Shown here piece by piece: positions 10,046 to 19,292 of a DNA stretch of 64,000 nt. The notes under the pieces are model-generated. The model did no database searches. It was not told the DNA's origin and was given only the letters and a program-made list of their open reading frames with translations. Source of the stretch: JBLZUR01 sp048565625 (GTDB lineage: Bacteria > Pseudomonadota > Alphaproteobacteria > Sphingomonadales > Sphingomonadaceae). Where the stretch lies: the NCBI RefSeq assembly GCF_048565625.1, contig NZ_JBLZUR010000002.1:1922001-1986000 (forward strand), given 5' to 3'. Within the stretch, counting starts at the first letter, position 1. The number at the start of each line of letters is the position of its first letter. The translations under genes and the position numbers were made by a program.

Positions 10046-11049
10046 GCTGGGCCTTCACGCCCGACGTCGAACAGCGCCTGCACGCCTTCCTCGCCAATCG
10101 CGGACTTGCCACCGGGCCGATCGAGATCAGCCGCATCGGCGAGGGCCATAGCAACCTTACCTTTCGGGTTCGGAGCGGCGGCCGCGCGGTGGTACTCCGC
10201 CGCCCCCCACCCCCACCCCTCCCGCCCGGCAGCAATGACGTGCTGCGCGAGGCGATGTTCATCGGCGCGGTGGAAGGGCGCGGCGTACCGGTCCCCAAGC
10301 TGCTTGCCACGGGCCAGGCGGGCGATGTGTTCGACGTGCCGTTCTTCGTCATGGACATGGTCGATGGTGTCGTCATCACCGATGTGCTCCCTTCCGCCCT
10401 CTCAGCGGCCGGAACCCCGCGGTTGCTTGCCGAGGCGATGGTCGACGCGATGGCCGCGCTCCACCGTGTCGACTGGCGGGCGGCGGGGCTGGCCGATGCG
10501 GGTCGGCCGGAAGGGTTCAACGCCCGACACCTGCACCGGATCGCGAGGATCGTCACGGAAGCTGATGGCGAGATCGCCCCGGAGTTCGTGGGCCTGTACC
10601 GCTGGCTCAGCGCTCACGTTCCGCCGGAATCGGGCAGCGCGATCGTGCATAACGACTTCCGGCTGGGCAATCTGATGTGGGACCGCGCCGCGCCGCCAAG
10701 GCTGGCGGCGGCGCTCGACTGGGAGCTTGCGACGATCGGCGATCCGCTGCTGGACCTCGCCTATCTGGTCACCGCGATGCCGCAGCAGGGGGTATGCCGC
10801 ACGCCCGTTCAGGACCTCGCCGCTGCACTCGTCGCACCCGATCTGCCCGACGCGGCCACGATCTGCGGCCGCTACTTCGCCGCGACCGGATCGGCCCCGC
10901 AGCCGCTCGCCTGGCACGCCGTCATGGTCAATTGGAAGCTCGCCGCACTCTACCGCTACTCACGGTTGCGCGGCGAAGACGCGTATTTCGCCGACCGCTG
11001 CCATGAGGCTCGGTTCCTAGCAGAAGCGGAGCGCTGGTGCCCGAAGTAG
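10042..11049 (+). CDS. Phosphotransferase (aminoglycoside phosphotransferase/ACAD10-like kinase)
   Basis: A 335-residue APH-fold kinase. It has the nucleotide-positioning segment RIGEGHSNLTFRV near residue 33, the catalytic loop IVHNDFRLGNLMWD (HxDxxxxN) and the ALDWELATIGDPLLDLA motif with the metal-binding aspartate. In this subfamily, related to the N-terminal part of ACAD10/FadE36-like proteins, the substrate is often a hydroxyacyl-CoA or hydroxylated lipid rather than an antibiotic. Its position as the last gene of the crotonase-ligase operon agrees with that. A resistance role is not supported by the context. Confidence 0.85.
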   Translation: MSWAFTPDVEQRLHAFLANRGLATGPIEISRIGEGHSNLTFRVRSGGRAVVLRRPPPPPLPPGSNDVLREAMFIGAVEGRGVPVPKLLATGQAGDVFDVPFFVMDMVDGVVITDVLPSALSAAGTPRLLAEAMVDAMAALHRVDWRAAGLADAGRPEGFNARHLHRIARIVTEADGEIAPEFVGLYRWLSAHVPPESGSAIVHNDFRLGNLMWDRAAPPRLAAALDWELATIGDPLLDLAYLVTAMPQQGVCRTPVQDLAAALVAPDLPDAATICGRYFAATGSAPQPLAWHAVMVNWKLAALYRYSRLRGEDAYFADRCHEARFLAEAERWCPK

Positions 11050-11303
11050 GGCACGCTTCCGAGCGACCAGAACCGCCAAGAAATGAGCGAGTGATATTGC
11101 CGGCGCTGCTGGTCAGACCTCCGCGACGACCATCCGAGAGCCGCCATTGTACGCCGCACACCCCCCACTATGGCGAAGCCGGACTCGCGAGCGCCGCCGG
11201 CGCCGCCACAACCCCGAATTCTCAGCGCGGGCCTGTGCAGGTTGGCGGACGCGTCGTGGCCCCTGCTCTGATGGCAACGTACATCGAGGATGTCAGTTTG
11301 CCC

Positions 11304-13600
11304 CTAAAGCGCTCCGCCCCCTAGCTTATATGTCACCTGGAACAGCGCACTTCGGCCAACGCTGTCGAACCAGCTGATGTCGTAATAGGGATAGGAGGTA
11401 TAGGTCGGATCCTTTACCGGCATCTTGTCGAACAGGTTGGTGACCGAGACCGACGCGCGCAGGTGATCGGTGAAGTCATACTGCAGAGTGGTGTTGAACA
11501 GATAGCTCGCCTTGGTAAACGCGTCCTCGTCGTAGTTCGGCAGCTTGCCGAGGCGGCGGCTTTCGATGGTCCATTTTACGGCGTCGAGTGACCAGGTCAC
11601 GCTTACCGTCGATTTGTCGCGCGGGATGTAATAGCCGCTGGTATACGCCAGCTTGTTGATCGTCGGATCGCCCGGATACTGCCGGAAGGTGTGATCGAAG
11701 ACGTGCGTGTGCGATGCGCTCAGCGCGAAGGTGCCGATATCCGTCGGCAGATTTCCGTGCACGGTGACGTCAATGCCGCTCGTCTTCTCCTTGGCGATGT
11801 TGATCGGATTGACGGCGCCTTCATTCACGCCGCCCGAAAAGCGGTTCACCCGTGCGATCGCGTCCTGGCAGGTGGCCGAATTGATATCGACGGCAGCGCC
11901 CCCACTGGTCATGCCGATCCGGCAGTCCGCCTCGTCGCGGAGGAGCGCATCGGTGCTGAGATCGCGCACCTGGTTGGATAGCGCCACGCGAAAGTAATCG
12001 ACCGAGATGTCGAAGCGCGGAGAGGGAGCCCAGACAATGCCGGCATTGATCGACTTGCTCGTCTCCGGCTTCAGCTTGCGGTTGCCGTTGCGCTGCACGA
12101 CGATACTCTCGTCGGAATAGCTGCAACCGCCGATATCCTCATCCGGCTCCTCCGTGCGGCAGCGATAGTAATCCGTTGCTGACGGGTGCGTGTTGCCGGG
12201 GCCGGTGAACACGTAATGCAGGTCGGGCGCGCGGAAGCCGGTGCCATAGGCCGCGCGCAGCAGCAGCGTGGAGAACGGACGAACCTCGATGCCGCCATTA
12301 TAAGTGAACTTGCCGACACCATTGCCGGCAAAGCGGAAATGATCGTAGCGCGCTGCGCCGGAAAGCTCGATGAAGCTGGCGATCGGCGCGCGCAACTCGC
12401 CGCCCAGCGCCCAATGATCGCGCTTGCCTTTGCCGTCGCTGTCGCGAAGCCCGTAGTAATAGTCAGTCAGCGCCAGCGGGTCCGGCTTCAGATCATAGCC
12501 CTGCTTGCCGATCTCACCGACTGCCGCGAAGCCGATCGGCCCGGCGGGAAGACGGAACAGCTCGGTGCTGGCGATAGTGGCAGAGAAATTGTCGGTCCAG
12601 CTTTTCGGGTTGTAGACACTGTAGACGGCGATGCTGTCATACTCCGCCCGCGTCAAAGGCGTATAGAGGCGCGTCGGGTCCGCGTTGTAGATCGGGTAGC
12701 CGTCCTCATCGACGCCCAGCTGCTCGCCCAGGAACAGAGCCTGCGCCTTCCCCGCGATGATCTGCGGGAACTTGACCTTCGACTTGTATTCGCTGTGATT
12801 GAACGACGCCTCGTAAGTCCACTTGGAGCCGAGCGAGCCCTTCAAGCCGGGTGTGATGCTGAACGTCTGCTGCCGATTGCGCGTTTTCGCCGTCGAGAAG
12901 CCACCCGATTCTTCAGGGGTGAACTGCCGGTACCAGTCGTCGTAACGTTCATCGAAGGCGTTGTAGAATGTGGTGTCGCTGCTTCCCGGTGCGGACAGCG
13001 TCTCCCAACTCAGAACGTCGGACAACAGCGCGACCTTGCTGATGCCGAACTGCGCATCGACGAAGAGGTCGATCGCGTCGGTCAGTTCGTAGCCGGCCGA
13101 GGCGTAGGTGTTGAAACCTTCGCGGCGTGAGATGATCGTTCCATAGCCGATCGACGTATCACTGCCGCAGAACCGACCGGGGCCGTAGTCGTCGAGCGCC
13201 TCGTCGAACGGTCCCCAGCCAGGGCGCGAGGCATAATAGGTCGATCCGCCGTTCAGATAGGAGAGGCCGGCGCAGGTCGCGGCACCCGGGTCGACATATT
13301 CCTGGATGTCGGGATCGTACCGCAGGAAGGTACGCCGGGCAATCACGTCCGTGGTGGTCGGGTCGTCGGCGGTGCTGTCCTGGATCTTGCGATCATAGGC
13401 CCAGATCGGCTTCTGCAGCAGATACTCGCCGCCCACGACGATGTGGAAGCGATCCTTCGACCAGCCGGTGCTGGCGACGAAGCGATGCGACTTGCCACCG
13501 CCCCGCTCGCTCAGGCCGTATCGATAATCGAGCGTGGTGCCGTCGACCGTGTCCTTCAGCTTGAAGTTGATCACGCCGGCGATCGCGTCCGACCCGTAAA
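11304..13600 (-). pseudogene. TonB-dependent receptor, N-terminus missing at an IS481-like element
   Basis: The leftward frame encodes about 765 residues of a TonB receptor, from the last plug strand (YGSDAIAGVINFKL) through the full barrel to the C-terminal FQVTYKLGG. The signal peptide, TonB box and about 150-200 plug residues are missing because the frame runs into the left end of an IS481-like element at 13601. A search of the DNA beyond the other IS end (14617-14750) for the missing plug found nothing recognisable, so more than a simple insertion has happened. The barrel itself is uninterrupted, so the damage may be recent. Confidence 0.85.
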
Positions 13601-14616
13601 TGTTTGATCCCTCAGTGTGGTGGTACGGTCGACCAGCATGCATTGCGGGAGGAACTATGGGCCAGGTTCTACACGGCAGCGCCAGAACGACAGAGGCGGT
13701 CCGTCGAGCGATACAGCGCAGTGAAGAGAGCGTGAGCGCGCTTGCCCGACGTCACCGGATCAGTCCGACTACGGTGCAGAAGTGGCGGAAGCGGACACAC
13801 ACCGCCGATGCTCGCATGGGGCCGAAGGCCATTCACTCCACCGTGCTCACGACCGAGGAGGAGGCGATGGCCGTGGCGTTCCGCCGCCACACGCTGCTGC
13901 CGCTGGACGACTGCCTTTACGCTCTCCAGCCGACGATCCCGCACCTGACCAGATCGTCGCTGCACCGCTGCCTCCAGCGGCATGGCATCAGCCGCCTGCC
14001 GGCCCTGGAAGGGGAGGCCGCCGAGAAAAAGCGCTTCAAGGCCTACCCCATCGGCTACTTCCACGTCGACATCGCTCAGGTGCAGACGGCCGAGGGACGC
14101 CTCCAGCTGTTCGTGGCGATCGACCGCACCAGCAAATACGCCTTCGCCAAGCTCGAGGAGAAGGCCACGATCGCCATCACAAGCGCCTTCTCGAGGCGCT
14201 CATCGAGATCGTGCCCTACGACATCCACACCGTGCTAACCGACAACGGCGTCCAGTTCTGCCACGCGCCGCGCAACCGCAACGGCCCGACCGCCCAGTAT
14301 AGCCTGCACATGTTCGATCGCATCTGTCGCGAGCACGGCATCGAACACCGGCTCACCAAACCGAACCATCCGTGGACCAACGGGCAGGTCGAACGAATGA
14401 ACCGCACGATCAAGGATGCGACCGTCGAGCGATACCACTGCGGCTCCCATGACGAACTGCGGCAGCACCTCCAGCTCTTCATCGACGCCTACAATCATGG
14501 TCGCCGGCTCAAGACCCTGCGCGGCCTCACACCAAACGAATACGTCGCTCGCACCTGGACAGAAGACCCAAGCCGCTTCAAAACCGACCCGTATCACCAC
14601 ACCTCGGGACTAAACA
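13601..14616 (+). mobile_element. IS481-like insertion sequence with a frameshifted transposase
   Basis: About 1016 bp. Imperfect terminal inverted repeats: the left end starts TGTTTGATCCCTCAGTGTGG and the right end, reverse-complemented, starts TGTTTAGTCCCGAGGTGTGG. They share TGTTT..TCCC...GTGTGGTG.TACGG over about 29 bp. No target duplication is visible (GTAAA on the left, CCTAG on the right). The element truncates the leftward TonB receptor. Confidence 0.8.
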
Positions 14617-14621
14617 CCTAG
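13657..14621 (+). pseudogene. IS481-like transposase, disrupted by a frameshift
   Basis: The ATG at 13657 follows a GGGAGGA ribosome binding site. The first frame gives an HTH (ESVSALARRHRISPTTVQKWR) and the first part of a DDE core with YFHVDIAQV and FVAIDRTSKYAF. Near 14185 the reading must move to the -1 frame to continue (LEALIEIVPYDIHTVLTDNGVQF, then GQVERMNRTIKDATV and HGRRLKTLRGLTP). The context GCCTTCTCGAGG is not a recognised slippery sequence, and one missing base (TTC-CTC) would restore the frame, so this is probably an inactivating deletion or a sequencing error. The stop at 14619-14621 lies just beyond the element. Confidence 0.8.
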
Positions 14622-14821
14622 CTCCGCGATCTTGGCGACTCGAAGTCCGGAAGGGTTTGGGGAACTGATCCCTCCGCTACCGTGGCGACCGTCCGGAAGC
14701 GGGACGAGCTGCGCCTTCTCAGGGTGGAGCGAATGTCACCGCATGACTTTGCATGTTCCTGGTCGTTGACCCGTCAGTGATCCGCCTTAGCCTCGCGCGC
14801 GAAAGCTTCCAGGGGTCAGCG

Positions 14822-15403
14822 TTGCGCATTGCCATTATTGACGATAGCGGGCTGCGCGCGACCATCCTGGAGGAAGGGCTGCGCGAAGCGGGCTTCGAGG
14901 AGATCGAGGTGGTGCCGCCTCATGGTGCTTTCGTCGCGCGGCTGGAGCGGATGGCGCCCGACGTCGTGCTGATGAACCTCGGCAACGCCAGCCGCGACTC
15001 GCTGGAGGAAATGCTGACGGTCAGCCGCGCGCTGGCGCGACCGATCGCTATGTTTGTCGACCAGTCGGATGAGGGCATGATCGGTGCCGCGATCGACGCC
15101 GGCGTCTCCGCCTATGTGGTCGACGGGCTGCGCAAGGAGCGGGTGAAGCCGGTGCTGGATCTCGCGATCCGGCGGTTCAACGCCTTCTCCAAGCTGCAGA
15201 ACGAGCTTGAGGCCGCACGCACGGAACTGGCCGAGCGCAAGACGCTCGACCGCGCCAAGGCCATTTTGATGCAGAGCCGGGGCCTGAGCGAGCCGGAGGC
15301 CTACGCAGCGCTGCGTACCACCGCGATGAAGCAGGGGCGGCGCATCGCCGAGGTTGCCGAGGCCCTAATCACTGCCGCCGACCTGTTTGGAGATGGGCGA
15401 TGA
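14822..15403 (+). CDS. nasT: ANTAR-domain response regulator, nitrate/nitrite antiterminator NasT
   Basis: The N-terminal receiver-like domain (LRIAIIDDSGLRATILEEGL, about 1-120) has the acidic pocket DD and a replacement of the usual phospho-Asp loop by VVLMNLGNA. A coiled linker leads to a C-terminal ANTAR RNA-binding domain (LDRAKAILMQSRGLSEPEAY, about 140-193). TTG 14822 is chosen since an AGGGG site precedes it and homologues begin (M)RIAI.DDS; ATG 14753 would add 23 residues. It overlaps nasS by 4 bases. In the Azotobacter and Paracoccus systems NasT binds leader hairpins and prevents termination unless held by NasS; the leader before narK fits this. Confidence 0.88.
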   Translation: MRIAIIDDSGLRATILEEGLREAGFEEIEVVPPHGAFVARLERMAPDVVLMNLGNASRDSLEEMLTVSRALARPIAMFVDQSDEGMIGAAIDAGVSAYVVDGLRKERVKPVLDLAIRRFNAFSKLQNELEAARTELAERKTLDRAKAILMQSRGLSEPEAYAALRTTAMKQGRRIAEVAEALITAADLFGDGR

Positions 15404-16608
15404 CACCGCTTTCGATCGCCTTCCTTCCACTGACCGACAGCGCGCCGATCGTCGTGGCGCGCGAACGTGGCTTTGCCGCCGCCGAAGGGATCGCGCTTTC
15501 CCTGGTGCGCGACACCAGCTGGGCGGCGGTGCGCGACCGGCTGGTCTATGGTCAGGTGCAGTGCGCGCATATGCTGGCCCCGCTGGCGGTGGCAGTGACG
15601 CTGGGGCTCAGCCAGGCACCCTGCGCGATCGCGGCACCGTTCAAGCTCAACGACAACGGCAATGCGCTGACGCTTTCGGCCGAGTTGGCCGCCGCGCTCG
15701 ACCCGGATGCCCGCAACCGGGTGCAGGATCCCGTCGCCACCGCCCACGACTTCGCCGCCGCGATCGGGCTGCATCGGCGTAAGCCCGTGATCGGCATCAT
15801 CCACCGTTATTCCAGCCATGCGCTGATGCTCCGCTACTGGCTTGGCTATGCCGGGGTGAACCCGGATCGTGACGTGACCCTCAGGGTGCTGCCGCCCTCG
15901 CTGATGGTGCAGGCTCTGCGGCTGGGCGAGATCGACGGCTTCATCGCCGGCGAACCCTGGGGCAGCGTCGCGGTGGCGGAGGGCGTCGGCGAGATTGCGG
16001 CGGCCGGCGTCAACATCTGGCAGCGTGGCGTGGAAAAGGTGCTCGCCACCCGTGCCGACTGGGCCGAAGCCAATGGCGCGGCGCTGGACCGGCTGCTTCG
16101 TGCGCTCGACCGCGCCGCTGCCTGGTGCGACGATCCGGCGAACCATGAGGAACTCGCGCTGCTGCTGGCCCGGCCCGACTATCTCGGCCAGCCCGCCGAG
16201 CTGATCGCGCAGGCGCTGGCCGGGCGGATGCCGCTGATGCAGGGGGGCGAGGCAATCGACTTGCCCGGTTTCCTGGTCTTCCACCACGGTGCCGCCAATT
16301 TCCCGTGGCGCAGCCAGGCGCTCTGGATCTACTCGCAGTTTGTCCGCTGGGGGATGGTCGAGCCAAGCGCCGAGACCCACCGCGCCGCCGCCGGCGTGTT
16401 TCGGTCCGACCTCTACCGCGACGCGCTCACCGGACATGGCGTGGCGATGCCGGGCGCGAGCCTGAAGGTGGAAGGCGCGCTGGCCGCCCCCCTGCCCGCC
16501 GCATCCCACCAAGGGAGCCTGTTGCTCTCGCCGGACCGGTTCTTCGACGGCAAGTCCTTCGACCCCGAAGACATCGCAGGCTATCTCGAAGCACTGAAGC
16601 GAAGCTAA
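15400..16608 (+). CDS. nasS: NrtA/CmpA-like nitrate sensor NasS
   Basis: A 402-residue protein of the nitrate-binding NrtA/CmpA family: it begins LSIAFLPLTDSAPIVVARERGF and has the GQVQCAHMLAPL, FKLNDNGNALTLS and GEIDGFIAGEPWG blocks. It has no signal peptide or lipobox, and no ABC permease or ATPase follows. Together with the 4-base overlap with nasT this identifies the cytoplasmic sensor NasS rather than a transporter component. Known function: without nitrate it sequesters NasT; with nitrate or nitrite bound, NasT is released. A leader with ANTAR hairpins follows directly. Confidence 0.85.
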   Translation: MTPLSIAFLPLTDSAPIVVARERGFAAAEGIALSLVRDTSWAAVRDRLVYGQVQCAHMLAPLAVAVTLGLSQAPCAIAAPFKLNDNGNALTLSAELAAALDPDARNRVQDPVATAHDFAAAIGLHRRKPVIGIIHRYSSHALMLRYWLGYAGVNPDRDVTLRVLPPSLMVQALRLGEIDGFIAGEPWGSVAVAEGVGEIAAAGVNIWQRGVEKVLATRADWAEANGAALDRLLRALDRAAAWCDDPANHEELALLLARPDYLGQPAELIAQALAGRMPLMQGGEAIDLPGFLVFHHGAANFPWRSQALWIYSQFVRWGMVEPSAETHRAAAGVFRSDLYRDALTGHGVAMPGASLKVEGALAAPLPAASHQGSLLLSPDRFFDGKSFDPEDIAGYLEALKRS

Positions 16609-16621
16609 CATTTTTGCACTT

Positions 16622-16676
16622 GCGAAGATCGCGACTTCGCGTCAGCTTGTGCAGGTCGCTCGAATGGCCGGGCGAC
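16622..16676 (+). promoter_or_regulatory. Two-hairpin ANTAR (NasT) target leader
   Basis: Hairpin 1: GCGAAG (16622-16627) and CTTCGC (16635-16640), a 6-bp stem around a 7-base loop beginning A with G at position 4. Hairpin 2: an 8-bp stem (16655-16662 with 16669-16676, one T-G pair) around the hexaloop AATGGC (16663-16668), with A at loop position 1 and G at position 4. These are the hallmarks of ANTAR RNA targets. They lie between nasS and the terminator in front of narK, exactly where NasT should act. Confidence 0.75.
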
Positions 16677-16728
16677 ACATATAGGGTGATCGCGGCGACG
16701 TAGGCGCGAACATCCACCGGAATTCAGC

Positions 16729-16777
16729 AAAGCCGCTGTCGGATCCCCGCTCGTCGGGAGGTCGGCAGCGGCTTTTT
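16729..16777 (+). terminator. Leader terminator controlled by NasT (rho-independent type)
   Basis: AAAGCCGCTG (16729-16738) pairs perfectly with CAGCGGCTTT (16766-16775), and the stem can be extended inward. A run of five T (16773-16777) follows. It stands 29 bp before the narK start and so would stop the whole nitrate operon in the absence of antitermination. Confidence 0.8.
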
Positions 16778-16806
16778 CGTGCCTGCGGCACAGGGGAGCA
16801 GAGCGG

Positions 16807-18096
16807 ATGACAGTTGCGGAACTGATGCGCGAAGGGTTCGTGGCAATCGGCGGTGGTGCCGACGTCGATCCCTCGCCACCGCGCGCCACGAAATCTGCGT
16901 TCTGGAGCAGCGGCCACACGCCGACGCTGATCGCCGCGTTCCTCTACTTCGATCTGGCGTTCATGGTCTGGGTGCTGCTGGGGCCGCTCGCGCCCGAGAT
17001 CGCCAAGGATATCGGCCTGAGCCCCGCGCAGAAGGGGCTGATGGTGGCGACGCCGACACTGGCGGGCGCGCTGCTCCGCCTGCTCGTCGGCCTGCTTGCC
17101 GACCGGATCGGGCCGAAGCGCACCGGCTTTATCGGGCAGTTGATCGTAATCACCGGCTTGCTGACCGCCTGGTGGCTGGGCGTGCACAGCTTCGCCGCGA
17201 CGCTGGCGCTAGGGGGCGTCCTGGGCTTCGCAGGAGCCAGCTTCGCGGTCGCGCTGCCGCTCGCCAGCCGCTGGTATCCCCCGGAGCATCAGGGCAAGGC
17301 GATGGGCATTGCCGGCATGGGCAACTCGGGCACCGTGCTCGCCGCACTGTTCGCCCCGATGCTTGCCAAGGCGTTCGGCTGGAACGCGGTCCTCGGGCTG
17401 GTGTGCATCCCTCTGGCGGTCGTGCTGGTGGTGTACGTCGTGATGGCCAAGGACGCGCCGAACCAGCCCGCGCCCAAGCCGCTCGCCGCCTACCTCGAGC
17501 CGCTCAAGACCGCCGACGCCTGGTGGCTGATGTTGTTCTACGGCGTGACCTTCGGCGGCTTTTCGGGCCTAGCCTCCTCGCTGACCATCTACTTCACGGA
17601 CCAGTTCGCGCTGAGCACGGTCGCCGCCGGCTACTGCACCGCCGCCTGCGTGTTCGCCGGATCGCTGGTGCGCCCTCTGGGCGGCGCCTTGGCGGATCGG
17701 GTCGGCGGCGTCGCGGCGCTGACCGCCGTCTACATCGTCGCGGCGGTGGCACTCTTCGGTGTCAGCACGTCGCCAGCCAGCCTCGGTGTGGCGCTCACCC
17801 TGTTCGTGATCGCGATGCTCGCGCTCGGCACCGGCAATGGTGCGGTGTTCCAACTCGTGCCGCAGCGTTTCGGCAAGGAGATCGGCATCCTGACCGGCCT
17901 GGTCGGCATGGCGGGTGGCGTCGGCGGTTTCTACCTCGCCTCGTCGCTCGGCCTTGCCCGCCAGATCACGGGAAGCTTCGGTCCAGGTTTCCTGATCTTC
18001 GCGATCCTGGCCGTCGCCGCCGTCACGGCCCTGACGCTCGTCAAAGGAAGATGGCGCGCCCGCTGGGACGCGGCATCGCAGGGCGTGCGGATCTGA
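16807..18096 (+). CDS. narK: Nitrate/nitrite MFS transporter NarK
   Basis: A 429-residue protein with about 12 membrane segments and the nitrate-porter signatures: FDLAFMVWVLLGPLAPEI in TM1, LVGLLADRIGPKRTG after TM2, FAGASFAVALPLASRWYPPEHQGKAMGIAGMGNSGTV split across TM4-5 (nitrate signature 1 region), and GGVGGFYLASSLG near TM11. It imports nitrate, probably with nitrite exchange, across the inner membrane. ATG 16807 has GGGGAG eight bases upstream. It is the first structural gene behind the NasT leader. Confidence 0.92.
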   Translation: MTVAELMREGFVAIGGGADVDPSPPRATKSAFWSSGHTPTLIAAFLYFDLAFMVWVLLGPLAPEIAKDIGLSPAQKGLMVATPTLAGALLRLLVGLLADRIGPKRTGFIGQLIVITGLLTAWWLGVHSFAATLALGGVLGFAGASFAVALPLASRWYPPEHQGKAMGIAGMGNSGTVLAALFAPMLAKAFGWNAVLGLVCIPLAVVLVVYVVMAKDAPNQPAPKPLAAYLEPLKTADAWWLMLFYGVTFGGFSGLASSLTIYFTDQFALSTVAAGYCTAACVFAGSLVRPLGGALADRVGGVAALTAVYIVAAVALFGVSTSPASLGVALTLFVIAMLALGTGNGAVFQLVPQRFGKEIGILTGLVGMAGGVGGFYLASSLGLARQITGSFGPGFLIFAILAVAAVTALTLVKGRWRARWDAASQGVRI

Positions 18097-19292
18097 TGCG
18101 CCGCGCGCTCCTCTTCCCTGTCGCGATCGCGGCCACTCCGGCGCTGGCACAGGAGGTGACGCCGATCCTCGACGCCCGCCTCCGCCATGAGGCCGTCGAT
18201 CAGGCCGGGTTCGCGAAGGACGCCCATGCGCTGACCGTCAGGCTGCGCGCCGGCGCGGAGATCAGGCAAGGCGACTTCGCGCTGCTCGCCGAGGCGGAAG
18301 GCACGCTCGCCCTCAAAGAGCGGTACAACAGCAGCACCAATGGCCGCACCGCTTTTCCGATCGTGCCCGATCCCGAGAACATCGAGATCAACCGCATCCA
18401 GCTGCAGTATCGGGGCATCGAAAGCACGCTGATCACGGCCGGTCGCCAGCGGATCGCCCTCGACGATCAGCGTTTCGTCGGCAATGTCGACTGGCGCCAG
18501 AACGAGCAGACCTTCGATGCGGTGCGTGTCGAGAGCAGGGCGATCGGGCCGCTGGCGATCGACCTGACATATGCGTCGGCGGCGCGCACGATCTATGGCA
18601 CCCGCAGTCCGATCGCGCGGATCGATGGCGACAACATCTTTGCCGGGGTCAGCCTGAAGCTCGGCCCAGTCAACGCCAAGTGCTTCGCCTATCTGATCGA
18701 TCAAGACACGGCGGTGCGGCGGCATTTCTCCAGCCAGACCTATGGCCTTCGGGCAACGACAGCCCTTCCGCTTGGCCGCGCCAAGCTTTCCCTGGCGGCG
18801 AGTTACGCCCGCCAGTCCGACTGGCGCGACAATCCGAACCGCTATGCAGCGGACTACTGGCTCGCCGACGCACAACTTCAGTTCAAGGCGGTCGGCTTCA
18901 GCGGTGGCTACGAGGTCCTCGGCGCGGATAAGGGCCTGACGAATACCAGCTTCCAGACCCCGCTTGCGACGCTGCACAAATTCCAGGGCTGGGCCGACAA
19001 GTTCCTGGTGACGCCGGCTGACGGCATCCGCGATCTCTATGCGGGCGGCAGCTATACGCTGGTGCTCGGCAAAGCCCCGCCGATCAGAATGCAGGCGATT
19101 TACCACCGCTTCGACAGTGATCGGAACACCCGTCGTTACGGCGATGAATGGGATCTTCAGCTCGGCTTCAGGCCCGCCAAACGGCTGGCCGCGCTCATCA
19201 AATATTCCAATTACCGCGCCGCCAGCTTCGCGACCGACACGCGCAAGCTGTGGCTCCAACTTGATTTTTCTCTGGCGAGTAATCAGGCATGA
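18096..19292 (+). CDS. Alginate-export-family outer-membrane porin in the nitrate operon
   Basis: A 398-residue protein with a signal peptide (MRRALLFPVAIAATPALAQ). It is followed by a beta-barrel of alternating strands, with motifs of the alginate-export/AlgE-like porins such as GRQRIALDDQRFVGNVDWRQ, QTFDAVRV and GDEWDLQLGF. The ATG at 18096 shares one base with the narK stop (TGATG), and the end overlaps nirB by 4 bases. In sphingomonads such porins accompany nitrate genes and probably let nitrate cross the outer membrane; alginate transport is not indicated here. Confidence 0.8.
   Translation: MRRALLFPVAIAATPALAQEVTPILDARLRHEAVDQAGFAKDAHALTVRLRAGAEIRQGDFALLAEAEGTLALKERYNSSTNGRTAFPIVPDPENIEINRIQLQYRGIESTLITAGRQRIALDDQRFVGNVDWRQNEQTFDAVRVESRAIGPLAIDLTYASAARTIYGTRSPIARIDGDNIFAGVSLKLGPVNAKCFAYLIDQDTAVRRHFSSQTYGLRATTALPLGRAKLSLAASYARQSDWRDNPNRYAADYWLADAQLQFKAVGFSGGYEVLGADKGLTNTSFQTPLATLHKFQGWADKFLVTPADGIRDLYAGGSYTLVLGKAPPIRMQAIYHRFDSDRNTRRYGDEWDLQLGFRPAKRLAALIKYSNYRAASFATDTRKLWLQLDFSLASNQA

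Noticed and set aside
10042..11049. Aminoglycoside resistance kinase
   Set aside because: It has the APH fold, but its sequence features and operon context fit the ACAD10-like metabolic kinases.
15400..16608. Nitrate ABC transporter binding protein NrtA
   Set aside because: No signal peptide or lipobox and no permease or ATPase gene nearby; the overlap with nasT points to the cytoplasmic sensor NasS.
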